A DNA stretch of 7,034 bases from Methanobacteriota archaeon (GCA_005878325.1 VBMR01000028.1:1-7034), one strand, 5' to 3'. Counted from the stretch's first letter, positions 1 through 6,021 are shown. The notes: generated from the sequence alone by a model not told the origin. A program made the numbers and translations.

Positions 1-470
1 CGGTCCTTCGAGGCCGGATCCAGCCGCGCGACGTTGTGGTCGTGCGGTACGAAGGCCCGAGGGGCGGTCCAGGGATGCGGGAGATGCTCGCCGTCACCTC
101 TTCGATCGTGGGAGCGGGCCTCGGCGAGGACGTCGCCCTCGTGACCGACGGCCGTTTCTCCGGTGCCACGCGAGGACTCATGATCGGCCACGTCTCCCCC
201 GAGGCATGGGACGGCGGACCCCTGGCCCTGGTCGTGGACGGTGACGTGATCTCGATCGACGTGGGGCGACGTCGGATCGATGTACGGGTCCTGGAGGACA
301 CGCTCGCCCGGCGTCGGGGCGCTTGGCGTCGGCCGCCGGCCCGATACGAGACGGGAGCGTTGGGTAAGTATGCGAGGCTCGTGTCCTCCGCCGCAATCGG
401 CGCAGTGTGCGATCCTCCCATTCAGAGGACCGCGGCATCGAGCCCGATGGCACCGCAGCCAAAGCCTTAG
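1..470 (+). CDS. ilvD: Dihydroxy-acid dehydratase, C-terminal fragment (5' end outside window)
   Basis: IlvD converts 2,3-dihydroxy-3-methylbutanoate (or -pentanoate) to the 2-oxo acid in valine, leucine and isoleucine synthesis, using an Fe-S cluster and a divalent metal in the cytosol. The open frame (codons in phase with base 3) enters from the left edge, and about 155 residues are visible. It shows the family's C-terminal signatures: a stretch ending VVVRYEGPRGGPGMREML, then VALVTDGRFSGATRGLMIGH, then VSPEAWDGGP. The Ser in TDGRFSG is the residue proposed as catalytic base in this family. RRGAWRRPP and LGKYARLVSSAAIGAV match the usual C-terminus. After that point there is an extra tail of about 18 residues rich in Pro, Ala and Ser. 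The stop is TAG at 468-470. An internal GTG at 36 is not the start, because homology continues upstream of it. The gene converges on the next one with a 31-bp gap. Confidence 0.95.
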   Translation, partial: VLRGRIQPRDVVVVRYEGPRGGPGMREMLAVTSSIVGAGLGEDVALVTDGRFSGATRGLMIGHVSPEAWDGGPLALVVDGDVISIDVGRRRIDVRVLEDTLARRRGAWRRPPARYETGALGKYARLVSSAAIGAVCDPPIQRTAASSPMAPQPKP

Positions 471-501
471 CCGTCGCCGACCGAAGAACCGAGTCTCGAC
501 T

Positions 502-843
502 TCACAGCCGGTCGACGAGCTTCATCATCTCGGCGTAGTGATGGCGGATCACGTTCGCGCCCTGGTCCCCCATCATCTGTTCCGCGTTGGATTTGCACTG
601 GTTGATCGCGGTCAGGATCCCTTCTTTCGTGGGATTCTCGAAACTCACGCCGCACTGTTGGAACACGCCCGTCACGAACGACTGCACTTGCTCGCGCACC
701 TGGTCTTCCGTCGCGGGCTGACCGAGGAGGTCGAAGAATTCGCGGTTCGCGCTCTCGAAGCATCGGAGGAGTTCGTCTCGCACGAACTCGGCGGTCAGGT
801 CCTCGTCGTCCACGTCGGGGGCTCGGTATCCGGCCGTTGCCAC
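502..843 (-). CDS. Small uncharacterised acidic, probably all-helical protein (113 aa)
   Basis: I do not recognise this family. From the GTG at 843 it encodes about 113 residues: a short acidic N-terminus (APDVDDEDL), then amphipathic helical stretches (FVRDELLRCFESANREFFDLL, about residues 20-40; EDQVREQVQSFVTGVFQQC, about 46-64), then a well-ordered C-terminal half (NPTKEGILTAINQC; VIRHHYAEMMKLVDRL). It has three Cys (28, 64, 83) and a His-His pair near 101-102. No signal peptide or membrane segment is visible. An in-frame ATG at 867 would add 8 residues, but it lies only about 8 bp past the TATA-like box (875-884), so it would not be in the transcript. The GTG at 843 has a GAGGGG Shine-Dalgarno-like site six bases upstream. 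The protein-like composition and this promoter argue for a real gene over the overlapping open frame on the + strand. Confidence 0.72.
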   Translation of the reverse strand: MATAGYRAPDVDDEDLTAEFVRDELLRCFESANREFFDLLGQPATEDQVREQVQSFVTGVFQQCGVSFENPTKEGILTAINQCKSNAEQMMGDQGANVIRHHYAEMMKLVDRL

Positions 844-849
844 TTGTGT

Positions 850-855
850 CCCCTC
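850..855 (-). promoter_or_regulatory. Ribosome binding site that decides the start of the 113-aa gene
   Basis: On the minus strand GAGGGG lies six bases before the GTG at 843. It matches part of the anti-Shine-Dalgarno complement. It supports GTG 843 over the ATG at 867, which has no such site and lies too close to the TATA-like box. Confidence 0.5.
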
Positions 856-874
856 GGCCGAGCCCATAACGCCG

Positions 875-884
875 TTATATTTAA
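875..884 (-). promoter_or_regulatory. Archaeal-type TATA box for the 113-aa gene
   Basis: On the minus strand the sequence reads CTTAAATATAAC, an AT-rich island in a GC-rich intergenic stretch (844-992). Its centre is about 37 bp upstream of GTG 843. A transcript starting about 25-27 bp downstream of the box centre would begin near 854, just at the GAGGGG site, giving a very short leader. The bases upstream (GTGGG) are not a clear BRE. Nothing else recognisable is in this gap. Confidence 0.6.
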
Positions 885-992
885 GCCCACGGCCTTCGGC
901 TGGCGGATTCCTCGCGGTGATTGTCGGAATCGGTTCAACGGGGAGAACTTTCTCGTGGTTCTTTCTCCGAGCGGCCCGGGATCGGCCGGCGC

Positions 993-1991
993 CTAGGACC
1001 TCCTCGACCCGGATTCCGAATAGCCCGGAACCGAGGACATCGTCTTCGCGGCCTTGACTCCATTCACGACTGCTCTCGCAACGGTCTGAACCGCGACATG
1101 GTGCAACGCATCGAAGGCGCGTCGATCGATGTGGGTGCGACCTCGCTTCGAGAGGGAGAACCCGAGGATCGTATCGCCATCCGTGGACAGGTGCGCCGGT
1201 CGCACCGTCAGGGCGATCCCGTCGTGGGCCAGCTCCACCAGGCGCGCGAGCTGCTCATGGTCCAAGGGAGCATCCGTCCCGAGGACGCCGATCGTCGTCC
1301 CGAAGCGGCTCGCGGATCCCTTCATGTATTGCGCGAGCACCTCGTCCATCTCGACGAATCCGGGTCCCCCCTCCTTGCGGGTCCCGCCGATCGTCCGGTT
1401 CTCGAACGGATCGTACACATTGCCGACACAGTTCGTCACCGCGATCGCGCCGACCGTCCAGGGGCCGACGCGCGCCGCGTGGCTCCCGAGACCTCCCTTC
1501 GTCCCTCCCTCGCGTCCGAAGAACGGCCCGACCGTCGCACCGATCCCCGCGCCCACGTTGCCCTGCTCGACCCGCCTCGTCGACGCGTCGACGCAGGCCG
1601 TGTATCCGAGGTGCGTGTAGTCGAGCCCCTGCGCGTCCGCGAACCCGAGATCGTAGATGTTCGTGCCCATGATCCCCGGCATCTCCCCCGCGCCCTTCGG
1701 CGCGGCGAGCTCGTGTTCCAGAAGGAATCGACGGATGCCCCGCACGGCGTCGAAGCCGTAGACGTCGCCGCCGGCCAGGAGGAGCGCGTGCCGCTCGACG
1801 AACGTCTTCCCCAGGTCCGAGGCCGCGGTGTCGTAGGTCCCGGGCCAGCCGCCTCGCGGATCCGCGAAGGCCATGGCCGGAGGGTCGAGGAGGACGACGG
1901 TCGTGCCGGTCCTCCGTCGCGGGTCCTGCGCATGGCCCACGCGCACGCCACGGATCGCGGTCAGGGTCTGGTTCTCGGTGATGAAGCCCAC
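993..1991 (-). CDS. P1 family (S58, DmpA/BapA-type) self-processing N-terminal-nucleophile peptidase
   Basis: This family contains D-/L-aminopeptidases and beta-peptidyl aminopeptidases that cut themselves in two to expose an N-terminal Ser or Thr nucleophile. The 332-residue length is normal. Family motifs in order: IRGVRVGHA (13-21), TGTTVVLLDPPAMAFADPRGG (28-48), LLAGGDVYGFDAVRG (71-85, usually TGGSAFGLDAADG), VEQGNVGAGIGATVG (151-165), KGGLGS (165-170), AVTNCVGNVYDP (184-195), and FGTTIGVLGTDA (230-241). By analogy the cleavage site is G231-T232, with Thr as nucleophile where DmpA has Ser. AHDGIALTVRPAHLSTDGDT (255-274) also fits. No signal peptide is seen, so it is probably cytosolic. 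The start is a GTG placed by the TATA-like box 30-36 bp upstream. It stands alone as a transcript and has no evident link to the cox genes. The exact substrate cannot be inferred. Confidence 0.93.
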   Translation of the reverse strand: MGFITENQTLTAIRGVRVGHAQDPRRRTGTTVVLLDPPAMAFADPRGGWPGTYDTAASDLGKTFVERHALLLAGGDVYGFDAVRGIRRFLLEHELAAPKGAGEMPGIMGTNIYDLGFADAQGLDYTHLGYTACVDASTRRVEQGNVGAGIGATVGPFFGREGGTKGGLGSHAARVGPWTVGAIAVTNCVGNVYDPFENRTIGGTRKEGGPGFVEMDEVLAQYMKGSASRFGTTIGVLGTDAPLDHEQLARLVELAHDGIALTVRPAHLSTDGDTILGFSLSKRGRTHIDRRAFDALHHVAVQTVARAVVNGVKAAKTMSSVPGYSESGSRRS

Positions 1992-2020
1992 CCGCCGGGA
2001 GTCGAGACCACCCGGACGCC

Positions 2021-2031
2021 TATTTAATCGA
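2021..2031 (-). promoter_or_regulatory. TATA-like promoter of the P1 peptidase gene
   Basis: The minus strand reads TCGATTAAATAGG from 2031. The AT-rich core TTAAATA starts 36 bp before the GTG at 1991. Predicted initiation is near 1998, leaving a leader of well under ten bases and no room for a good Shine-Dalgarno site. This suggests near-leaderless translation. The leading TCGA resembles the TCGRAA element of the other promoters here, and lies 40 bp from the start codon against 38-39 bp elsewhere. Confidence 0.6.
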
Positions 2032-2063
2032 TGTGTGAAGACGGTCGCTCCCGCGGCAGTTTA

Positions 2064-2081
2064 TACCTCTAAGTAGAGGTA
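2064..2081. repeat. Perfect 7-bp inverted repeat with 4-bp spacer (operator or transcript hairpin)
   Basis: TACCTCT, AAGT, AGAGGTA forms an 18-bp inverted repeat in the 109-bp gap between the oxidoreductase stop (2101) and the peptidase promoter. It begins 20 bases after the oxidoreductase stop on the minus strand, so it could be a 3' hairpin of that transcript, though no clear T-run follows. A TATAAA on the minus strand (2065-2060) abuts and overlaps its edge, so it could instead be a regulator site beside a second, upstream peptidase promoter. The sequence does not decide between these. Confidence 0.5.
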
Positions 2082-2100
2082 CGTCCCGGCGGCCCGACGT

Positions 2101-3285
2101 TCACGCCGCCAGGGCCTCGATCTGGAACTTCACGCCACGGTCCTCGAGTTCCGGCAGGATGAGGGCTGGGGGGAGTTCTTCCGGTGCGAGGACACCGGCT
2201 CGGGGGACCCGCTTCTCCAGGATGAGCGCCACGGCGGAGACCATCGCCGCTGCGGTGAGGAACCGTTCCGCGGTCGTGCCGCGCCGCCGGTTCGCATCGC
2301 GGTGTTCCATCATGAGGGAGGCCCGCACGGCGGACGGGCCGCCGTCGGATGGGGAGCCGTGCACCTCGACGACGATCCCCAGGGCGCCCCCGATCGGTCC
2401 GACCAAGGTCGAGGGCTCCGGGAACATCGCCAAGAATGCATCGCGAAACGGGACCTGCGCGGAGCCGAACCGCCAGACATGACTCGGGGAAAGCAATCCG
2501 AGGGCCTGCAGGGAGACGATCGCCCGGACGAGCTCCGGCCGGATATCGTGCTTGTAGTCGACCCAACCGATCGGTTTGCCGAGACGGGAGGGCAGGGTGA
2601 GGACCTCTTCGTGTCGGAACCAGTGGACGCGGCGGGTTCCGATCGGCGCCGGGAACCGGTACGTCTCCTCCCCGCTCGCGGGCTCCCGTTCCGCGAAGGC
2701 CGCGCCATCCCAGACGACCGGGTGGGCGAGCGCATCCCGCAGGAAGATCTCCCGCGAGTACAAGGGAAACCCGTCCGTCGCTTTGTCCCCGGTGGCGGCC
2801 TTCCGCACGAGGATGCGGTCGATGGTCGCGAAGCGGTCCGAGGCGACGCGGGCCATGATGTTCGAGATGCCCGGGTCGGAGCCCATCGAGACGATGGCCG
2901 TGGCGCCGCGTTGGCGCCACGTCGGATCGAGGGCGAGCTGATCCAGGACGCTTCCTTTGCCGCCCACCGCGTCCGGGTTGTACCCCGCGCTGTCCACGTA
3001 GCCGGATCCGGCCTCGAGGCAGCCTTCCATGATCCGCAGGTTGTGCTCCGGAAGCGTCGCGTTGACCACGACGTTCGCGCCGGAGAGGACCCGTCGGAGC
3101 GACGCGGCATCCGTCACGTCCGCCTCGACGGCCTCCAGGCTGGAGGCGTTTCCGAGGACCTTCAAGGCGCGGGCGCGGTCCCCGCGTTTGTCCGCGATGA
3201 CCACGCTGTCGATTCGAGGGTCGGCCGCGAGCTCGACCGTCAGGATGCGACCGAGACCGCCCGCTCCGAGGACGACCGCGCGCAC
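2101..3285 (-). CDS. Saccharopine dehydrogenase-like NAD(P)-dependent oxidoreductase (394 aa)
   Basis: This is a member of the saccharopine dehydrogenase / carboxynorspermidine synthase / lysine dehydrogenase superfamily, which reduces imines formed from amino acids and oxo-acids or catalyses the reverse reaction. Starting at GTG 3285, the N-terminal Rossmann motif is RAVVLGAGGLGR (G7xGGxG12). An acidic residue at the second strand end (D32 in VVIADKRG) fits NAD preference. VVVNATLPEHN (72-82) and VSMGSDPGISNIMA (133-145, the family's G-x-x-P-G signature) follow. The C-terminal half holds the catalytic/dimer domain and ends LPELEDRGVKFQIEALAA. An ATG at 3330 would add 15 residues but has no promoter at the right distance. 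GTG 3285 has a TCGAAA/TATA-like element 39 bp upstream and starts right at the first beta strand. A longer in-frame extension to 3747 runs antisense through the xdhC-like gene and is not real. It is transcribed divergently from the xdhC-like gene. The substrate is unknown. Confidence 0.9.
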   Translation of the reverse strand: MRAVVLGAGGLGRILTVELAADPRIDSVVIADKRGDRARALKVLGNASSLEAVEADVTDAASLRRVLSGANVVVNATLPEHNLRIMEGCLEAGSGYVDSAGYNPDAVGGKGSVLDQLALDPTWRQRGATAIVSMGSDPGISNIMARVASDRFATIDRILVRKAATGDKATDGFPLYSREIFLRDALAHPVVWDGAAFAEREPASGEETYRFPAPIGTRRVHWFRHEEVLTLPSRLGKPIGWVDYKHDIRPELVRAIVSLQALGLLSPSHVWRFGSAQVPFRDAFLAMFPEPSTLVGPIGGALGIVVEVHGSPSDGGPSAVRASLMMEHRDANRRRGTTAERFLTAAAMVSAVALILEKRVPRAGVLAPEELPPALILPELEDRGVKFQIEALAA

Positions 3286-3310
3286 GACCGATTCGATGCG
3301 GGGCGGCCGG

Positions 3311-3324
3311 CTTAGAAGTTTCGA
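3311..3324 (-). promoter_or_regulatory. BRE/TATA-like promoter of the saccharopine dehydrogenase-like gene
   Basis: The minus strand reads TCGAAACTTCTAAG, with the T of TCGAAA at 3324, 39 bp upstream of the GTG at 3285. The TCGAAA element recurs at 3435 on the other strand, 38 bp before the xdhC-like GTG, and as TCGGAA at 5096, 39 bp before the coxM GTG. The core is weak as a TATA box. The constant spacing is the main support. Confidence 0.5.
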
Positions 3325-3434
3325 CCTCATTGTGCGCTTTTGCTTGTGAAGGCCTCGTGGGCCCCGCCTCCCGTCCGATGGCGTCCCGCGGAGAGGTTGA
3401 AGCCCGGTCCCCGTGTGCGCGCCTCCAGGAACCA

Positions 3435-3448
3435 TCGAAAGGTAGATT
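3435..3448 (+). promoter_or_regulatory. BRE/TATA-like promoter of the xdhC-like gene
   Basis: TCGAAAGGTAGATT begins 38 bp before the GTG at 3473. TCGAAA would be the BRE and GTAGATT a weak TATA core. Predicted initiation is close to 3469, so translation would be nearly leaderless. The divergent gap 3286-3472 holds this promoter and the one at 3311-3324. The remaining roughly 110 bp between them is GC-rich, with no other feature I can support. Confidence 0.5.
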
Positions 3449-3472
3449 GCGGCGCGGCGTCCTCCGTCCCTC

Positions 3473-4321
3473 GTGAGGGTCCCAGAGTACGCGGAGCGCC
3501 TCAACGATCTCGCGTCCCGTCGGGAGGCCTTCGCGATTGCCACCGTCACGAAGACGGAGGGATCGACGCTCGCGAAGCCCGGATTCAAGATCCTGATCTC
3601 CGGCCGGGGGGAGGTCGTCCGCGGGACCCTGGGAGGCGGCTGTCCGGAGGGCCCGATCTGCGAGGTCGCGCTCCGCGCGATGCGGGAGGGGTCCCCCAGG
3701 ATCGTGCGCGTCCATCTCGTCGACGCGGCTCGCGCCGTCGCGGGCACCGTGCAGGCCGCGAGCGATAACGAGATCTACGTCGAGACGGACTGCGGTGGGA
3801 CCCTCGAGGTCTTCGTGGAACCGATGTTGCCGACGGAGCGACTCATCCTCGTGGGGCAAGGCGGCCGGGACGATATCGAGGACGCCCTCGTGTACCAAGG
3901 GAAGGCGCTCGGCTTCGAGGTCGTCGTCGTCGATCCGATGCCCGACCTCCGGGAAATGCCGGACGCGATTGTGAACGCAGCGGAAATCGATCCGAAGGCG
4001 TTCCCGATTGGGAACCGGGATTCCATCGTCGTGCTGACGAAGGGCGAACGGGATGTGTCGGTCCTCGAAGCGCTCTCGAAAACGGAAGCCCGTTTCGTGG
4101 GACTCCTCGCGAGCCGCCGGCGATTGAAGAAGGACCTCGAGGAGCTCGAGCGACGCGGCGTGACGAAAGACTTCCTTTCGAGATTGCACGCACCGATCGG
4201 GCTCGACATCGGTGCCCGGACGCCGCCCGAATTAGCCCTCGCCATCATGGCGGACGTCCTCGCGACGAAATACGGGCGCGATGTGCCGCACAAGCCCGAG
4301 GTCGAAGAGACGGCCGAATAG
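3473..4321 (+). CDS. xdhC: XdhC/CoxI family molybdenum-cofactor maturation protein
   Basis: XdhC-family proteins bind molybdenum cofactor, promote its sulfuration and deliver it to apo-enzymes of the xanthine dehydrogenase/CO dehydrogenase family in the cytosol. The 282 residues show both family domains. The N-terminal one has FAIATVTKTEGSTLAKPG (20-37) and VRGTLGGGCPEGPICE (49-64), then CGGTLEVFVEP (107-117). The C-terminal Rossmann-like domain runs from LILVGQGG (124-131) to FEVVVVDPMPD (148-158), and ends with ARFVGLLASRRRLKK (206-220) and LHAPIGLDIGARTPPELALAIMADVLA (split as 238-250 and 251-264). The start GTG fits the promoter spacing. The glycine loop reads GQGGRDDIEDAL, where relatives usually have GxGHVxxxL, so the usual His is absent and the spacing altered. 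It is not co-directional in one operon with cox (an opposite-strand gene intervenes), but the cox enzyme 0.8 kb away is the obvious client. An orthologue of coxI rather than classical xdhC is possible. Confidence 0.92.
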   Translation: MRVPEYAERLNDLASRREAFAIATVTKTEGSTLAKPGFKILISGRGEVVRGTLGGGCPEGPICEVALRAMREGSPRIVRVHLVDAARAVAGTVQAASDNEIYVETDCGGTLEVFVEPMLPTERLILVGQGGRDDIEDALVYQGKALGFEVVVVDPMPDLREMPDAIVNAAEIDPKAFPIGNRDSIVVLTKGERDVSVLEALSKTEARFVGLLASRRRLKKDLEELERRGVTKDFLSRLHAPIGLDIGARTPPELALAIMADVLATKYGRDVPHKPEVEETAE

Positions 4322-4366
4322 GATCTTCGATCGGTGCCGATGAGGGGCGGCCAGATCGGTAGCGTT

Positions 4367-5020
4367 TCACAGGAGACGCGGAAGGCCGGTCAAGTCCTTT
4401 ACCTCGATGTCGGGTGCGAGGTCGAGTGGATCGAGGGGCACGTTGGACCGATGAACCCAGATCGCGGTCAGTCCCGCCGCCTTGGCTCCCATCACATCGA
4501 ACGGGTTTGACGAGACGAGGCCCACGTCCTTGGGCTCCAGCCGAAGGCGCTTCGCCGCGTGGTGATACACGGCGGGATCCGGTTTGAAGGTCCGCACTTC
4601 GTCGACGCTCATTTGCTGCTGAAAAAACTTAGCGAGCCCCGCGTGGGCCAGGACCTCCCGTGCGCCGGCGGGATCCATGTTCGTCAGCGTCGCGAGGACC
4701 AGGCGTCCCGTGAGGGCTGTCAGGGCCGGGACAGCGTCCGGGAACGCGGGCAACTCCTGCCACCCCCGGAGGAGCGCCCCTCGCTCGCGGTCTCCGAGGA
4801 CAATCGGTGACTTCGTGCAACAGAACTCGAGGGCCCTCGAGGTGACTTCGGAGAAGGTCTGGTACCGGCCCATCAGGCCGAGGAGGAAGGAGTACTCGAG
4901 CTGCTTCGATCGCCATTCCGCAAGAAATTCCCGAGGACGAGGGACGATCCCGTTCAGGGCGGGCTCGAGCGCATTGACGTCGACGAGGGTTCCGTACACA
5001 TCGAAGGCGAGGGCCTTCAT
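4367..5020 (-). CDS. Type II haloacid dehalogenase-like HAD hydrolase (L-2-haloacid dehalogenase family)
   Basis: The cytosolic HAD-IA fold with 217 residues from the ATG at 5020 is the usual length of (S)-2-haloacid dehalogenases, which form an aspartyl-ester intermediate and release halide to give a D-2-hydroxy acid. Motif I is FDVYGTLVD with nucleophile D7 and T11. WRSKQLEYSF supplies the halide-site Arg (R37). LTNMD gives T113-N114 (Ser-Asn in well-studied enzymes). FKPDPAVY gives K146 and Y152. VSSNPFDVMGAK gives S170, N172 and D175. The offsets match the catalytic set of the Pseudomonas sp. YL enzyme, so activity is plausible, but many members act as phosphatases or are untested. A TTG at 5047 would add 9 residues. 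I prefer ATG 5020 because the domain begins immediately after it. No convincing TATA box was found, though GGAAAG on the minus strand near 5062-5067 may be a BRE. It converges on xdhC (45-bp gap) and diverges from coxM. Confidence 0.9.
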   Translation of the reverse strand: MKALAFDVYGTLVDVNALEPALNGIVPRPREFLAEWRSKQLEYSFLLGLMGRYQTFSEVTSRALEFCCTKSPIVLGDRERGALLRGWQELPAFPDAVPALTALTGRLVLATLTNMDPAGAREVLAHAGLAKFFQQQMSVDEVRTFKPDPAVYHHAAKRLRLEPKDVGLVSSNPFDVMGAKAAGLTAIWVHRSNVPLDPLDLAPDIEVKDLTGLPRLL

Positions 5021-5095
5021 CTCGTCCGGTCCGTGTATCCTTCCCAATCGGATGAAGTGTTCTTTCCGGCGAATCCCCGGAGGTCCCGGTCGGCG

Positions 5096-5109
5096 TCGGA
5101 AGTTTTATG
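5096..5109 (+). promoter_or_regulatory. BRE/TATA promoter of the coxMSL operon
   Basis: TCGGAAGTTTTATG combines a BRE-like TCGGAA with an AT-rich TTTTATG core. It starts 39 bp upstream of the GTG at 5135. Initiation would be near 5131, downstream of an in-frame ATG at 5120, which therefore should not be the start. It sits in the 114-bp divergent gap shared with the HAD gene. Confidence 0.62.
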
Positions 5110-5134
5110 GAACCTCCAGATGTTGCGTGGCTGG

Positions 5135-6016
5135 GTGGGGAGCTCGTTGCAAGCGCACTCGTTTGAATACGTCCGTCCGGCGACCGTGGCGCAGACTGTG
5201 CAAATTCTCGGCGAGAAGGGGGGACGGGCGAAGGTCCTGGCGGGTGGGCAGAGTCTCATCCCCGTGCTCAAGCTCCGACTCGCGAACCCGCAGGTCCTCG
5301 TGGACATCAGCCGTCTCCCGGGCCTCGCATTCATCCAGGAGCGCGGAGGTCGCCTTCGGATTGGGGCGTTGAGCCGCCACCGAGACTTCGAGGAATCGAA
5401 GCTCGTCCGAGACAAGTATCCGATCCTGGCGGATGTTGCCGCGTCCCTCGGAGATCCCCAGGTCCGAAATCTCGGGACCATCGGCGGAGCGCTCGCCCAT
5501 GCGGACCCGGCGTCGGATTGGGGAACGGCCCTCCTCGTGTTCGAGACGGAACTCATCGCCAAGGGTCCCAAGGGGACTCGGACGATCCCGATCGACGGGT
5601 TTTTCAAGGACCCCTTCACGACGGCCCTGCGGCCGTCCGAGTTGCTGACCGAGATTCTCCTCCCGAAGTCGGAGCCGGGGAACGGCGGGGCCTACCTCAA
5701 GCTGAAACGAAAGACGGGGGACTTCGCGACGGTTGGTGTCGCGGTCCAGATCGGACTTGACCCGAAGCGCAACGTCACGCGGATCCGGCTGGCGCTCGCT
5801 GCTGCGGGCCCGACCCCGATGCGGGCGGTCAAGGCCGAGCAAGCCTTGGTCGGAAAGCGGGCGGGGCCGACGGCGTTCGCGGAGGCCGCGCGGATCGCCG
5901 CCGAGGAAGGGAAGCCGGAGGCCGACCTCCGCGGCTCGACGGAGTACAAACGGGCGATGATCGAGGTGTTCACCCGTCGGGCCCTCGAGACCGCGGCCGG
6001 CAGGACGGGGAGGTGA
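5135..6016 (+). CDS. coxM: FAD-binding medium subunit of a CO dehydrogenase/xanthine dehydrogenase family enzyme
   Basis: This subunit holds FAD and passes electrons from the iron-sulfur subunit to an acceptor. From GTG 5135 it has 293 residues, normal for CoxM/CutM. The N-terminal SFEYVRPATVAQTVQIL is the canonical opening. FAD-contact motifs follow: LAGGQSLIPVLKLRLANP (35-52), IGALSRHRDFE (76-86), and VRNLGTIGGALAHADPASDW (110-129). The C-terminal flavoprotein domain includes YLKLKRKTGDFATVGVAVQI and LALAAAGPTPMRA. Other starts: ATG 5120 (too near the TATA box) and TTG 5147 (preceded by GGGGAG). GTG 5135 best fits promoter spacing and family length. The stop TGA (6014-6016) lies inside the Shine-Dalgarno site of coxS. 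No frameshift or missing motif is seen, unlike the next gene. The name coxM is by family and gene order. The substrate may not be CO. Confidence 0.93.
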   Translation: MGSSLQAHSFEYVRPATVAQTVQILGEKGGRAKVLAGGQSLIPVLKLRLANPQVLVDISRLPGLAFIQERGGRLRIGALSRHRDFEESKLVRDKYPILADVAASLGDPQVRNLGTIGGALAHADPASDWGTALLVFETELIAKGPKGTRTIPIDGFFKDPFTTALRPSELLTEILLPKSEPGNGGAYLKLKRKTGDFATVGVAVQIGLDPKRNVTRIRLALAAAGPTPMRAVKAEQALVGKRAGPTAFAEAARIAAEEGKPEADLRGSTEYKRAMIEVFTRRALETAAGRTGR

Positions 6017-6019
6017 TCC
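6009..6019 (+). promoter_or_regulatory. Full-length Shine-Dalgarno site for coxS, overlapping the coxM stop
   Basis: GGAGGTGATCC is an 11-base perfect complement to the conserved 3' end of 16S rRNA. The GGAGG core is 8 bases from the ATG at 6022. The TGA ending coxM is embedded in it, which suggests translational coupling. It settles the coxS start at 6022 rather than the GTG at 6013, which lies inside the site. Confidence 0.85.
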
Positions 6020-6021
6020 AG

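Noticed and set aside
280..996. Open frame of 238 codons on the plus strand overlapping the ilvD end and the small gene
   Set aside because: It starts inside ilvD and runs antisense to the 113-aa gene, whose protein is more natural in composition and has a promoter.
1578..1593. Perfect 16-bp palindrome CGTCGACGCGTCGACG
   Set aside because: It lies inside the peptidase coding sequence and is explained by GC-rich codons for Asp-Ala-Ser-Thr-Arg. There is no sign of a regulatory role.
921..2027. Open frame of 368 codons on the plus strand
   Set aside because: It is antisense to the P1 peptidase gene, with low-complexity Arg/Asp-rich composition and no recognisable domain.
2302..3315. Open frame of 337 codons on the plus strand
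   Set aside because: It is a shadow of the saccharopine dehydrogenase-like gene, with no motifs and no promoter or ribosome binding site.
2069..4189. Open frame of about 700 codons on the minus strand crossing the oxidoreductase and the xdhC-like gene
   Set aside because: It is Arg/Pro/Gly-rich with no family motifs, and overlaps two well-supported genes in other frames. It is a by-product of GC-rich third codon positions.
4322..4366. Terminator between the convergent xdhC-like and HAD genes
   Set aside because: The 45-bp gap shows no clear T-run or hairpin on either strand.
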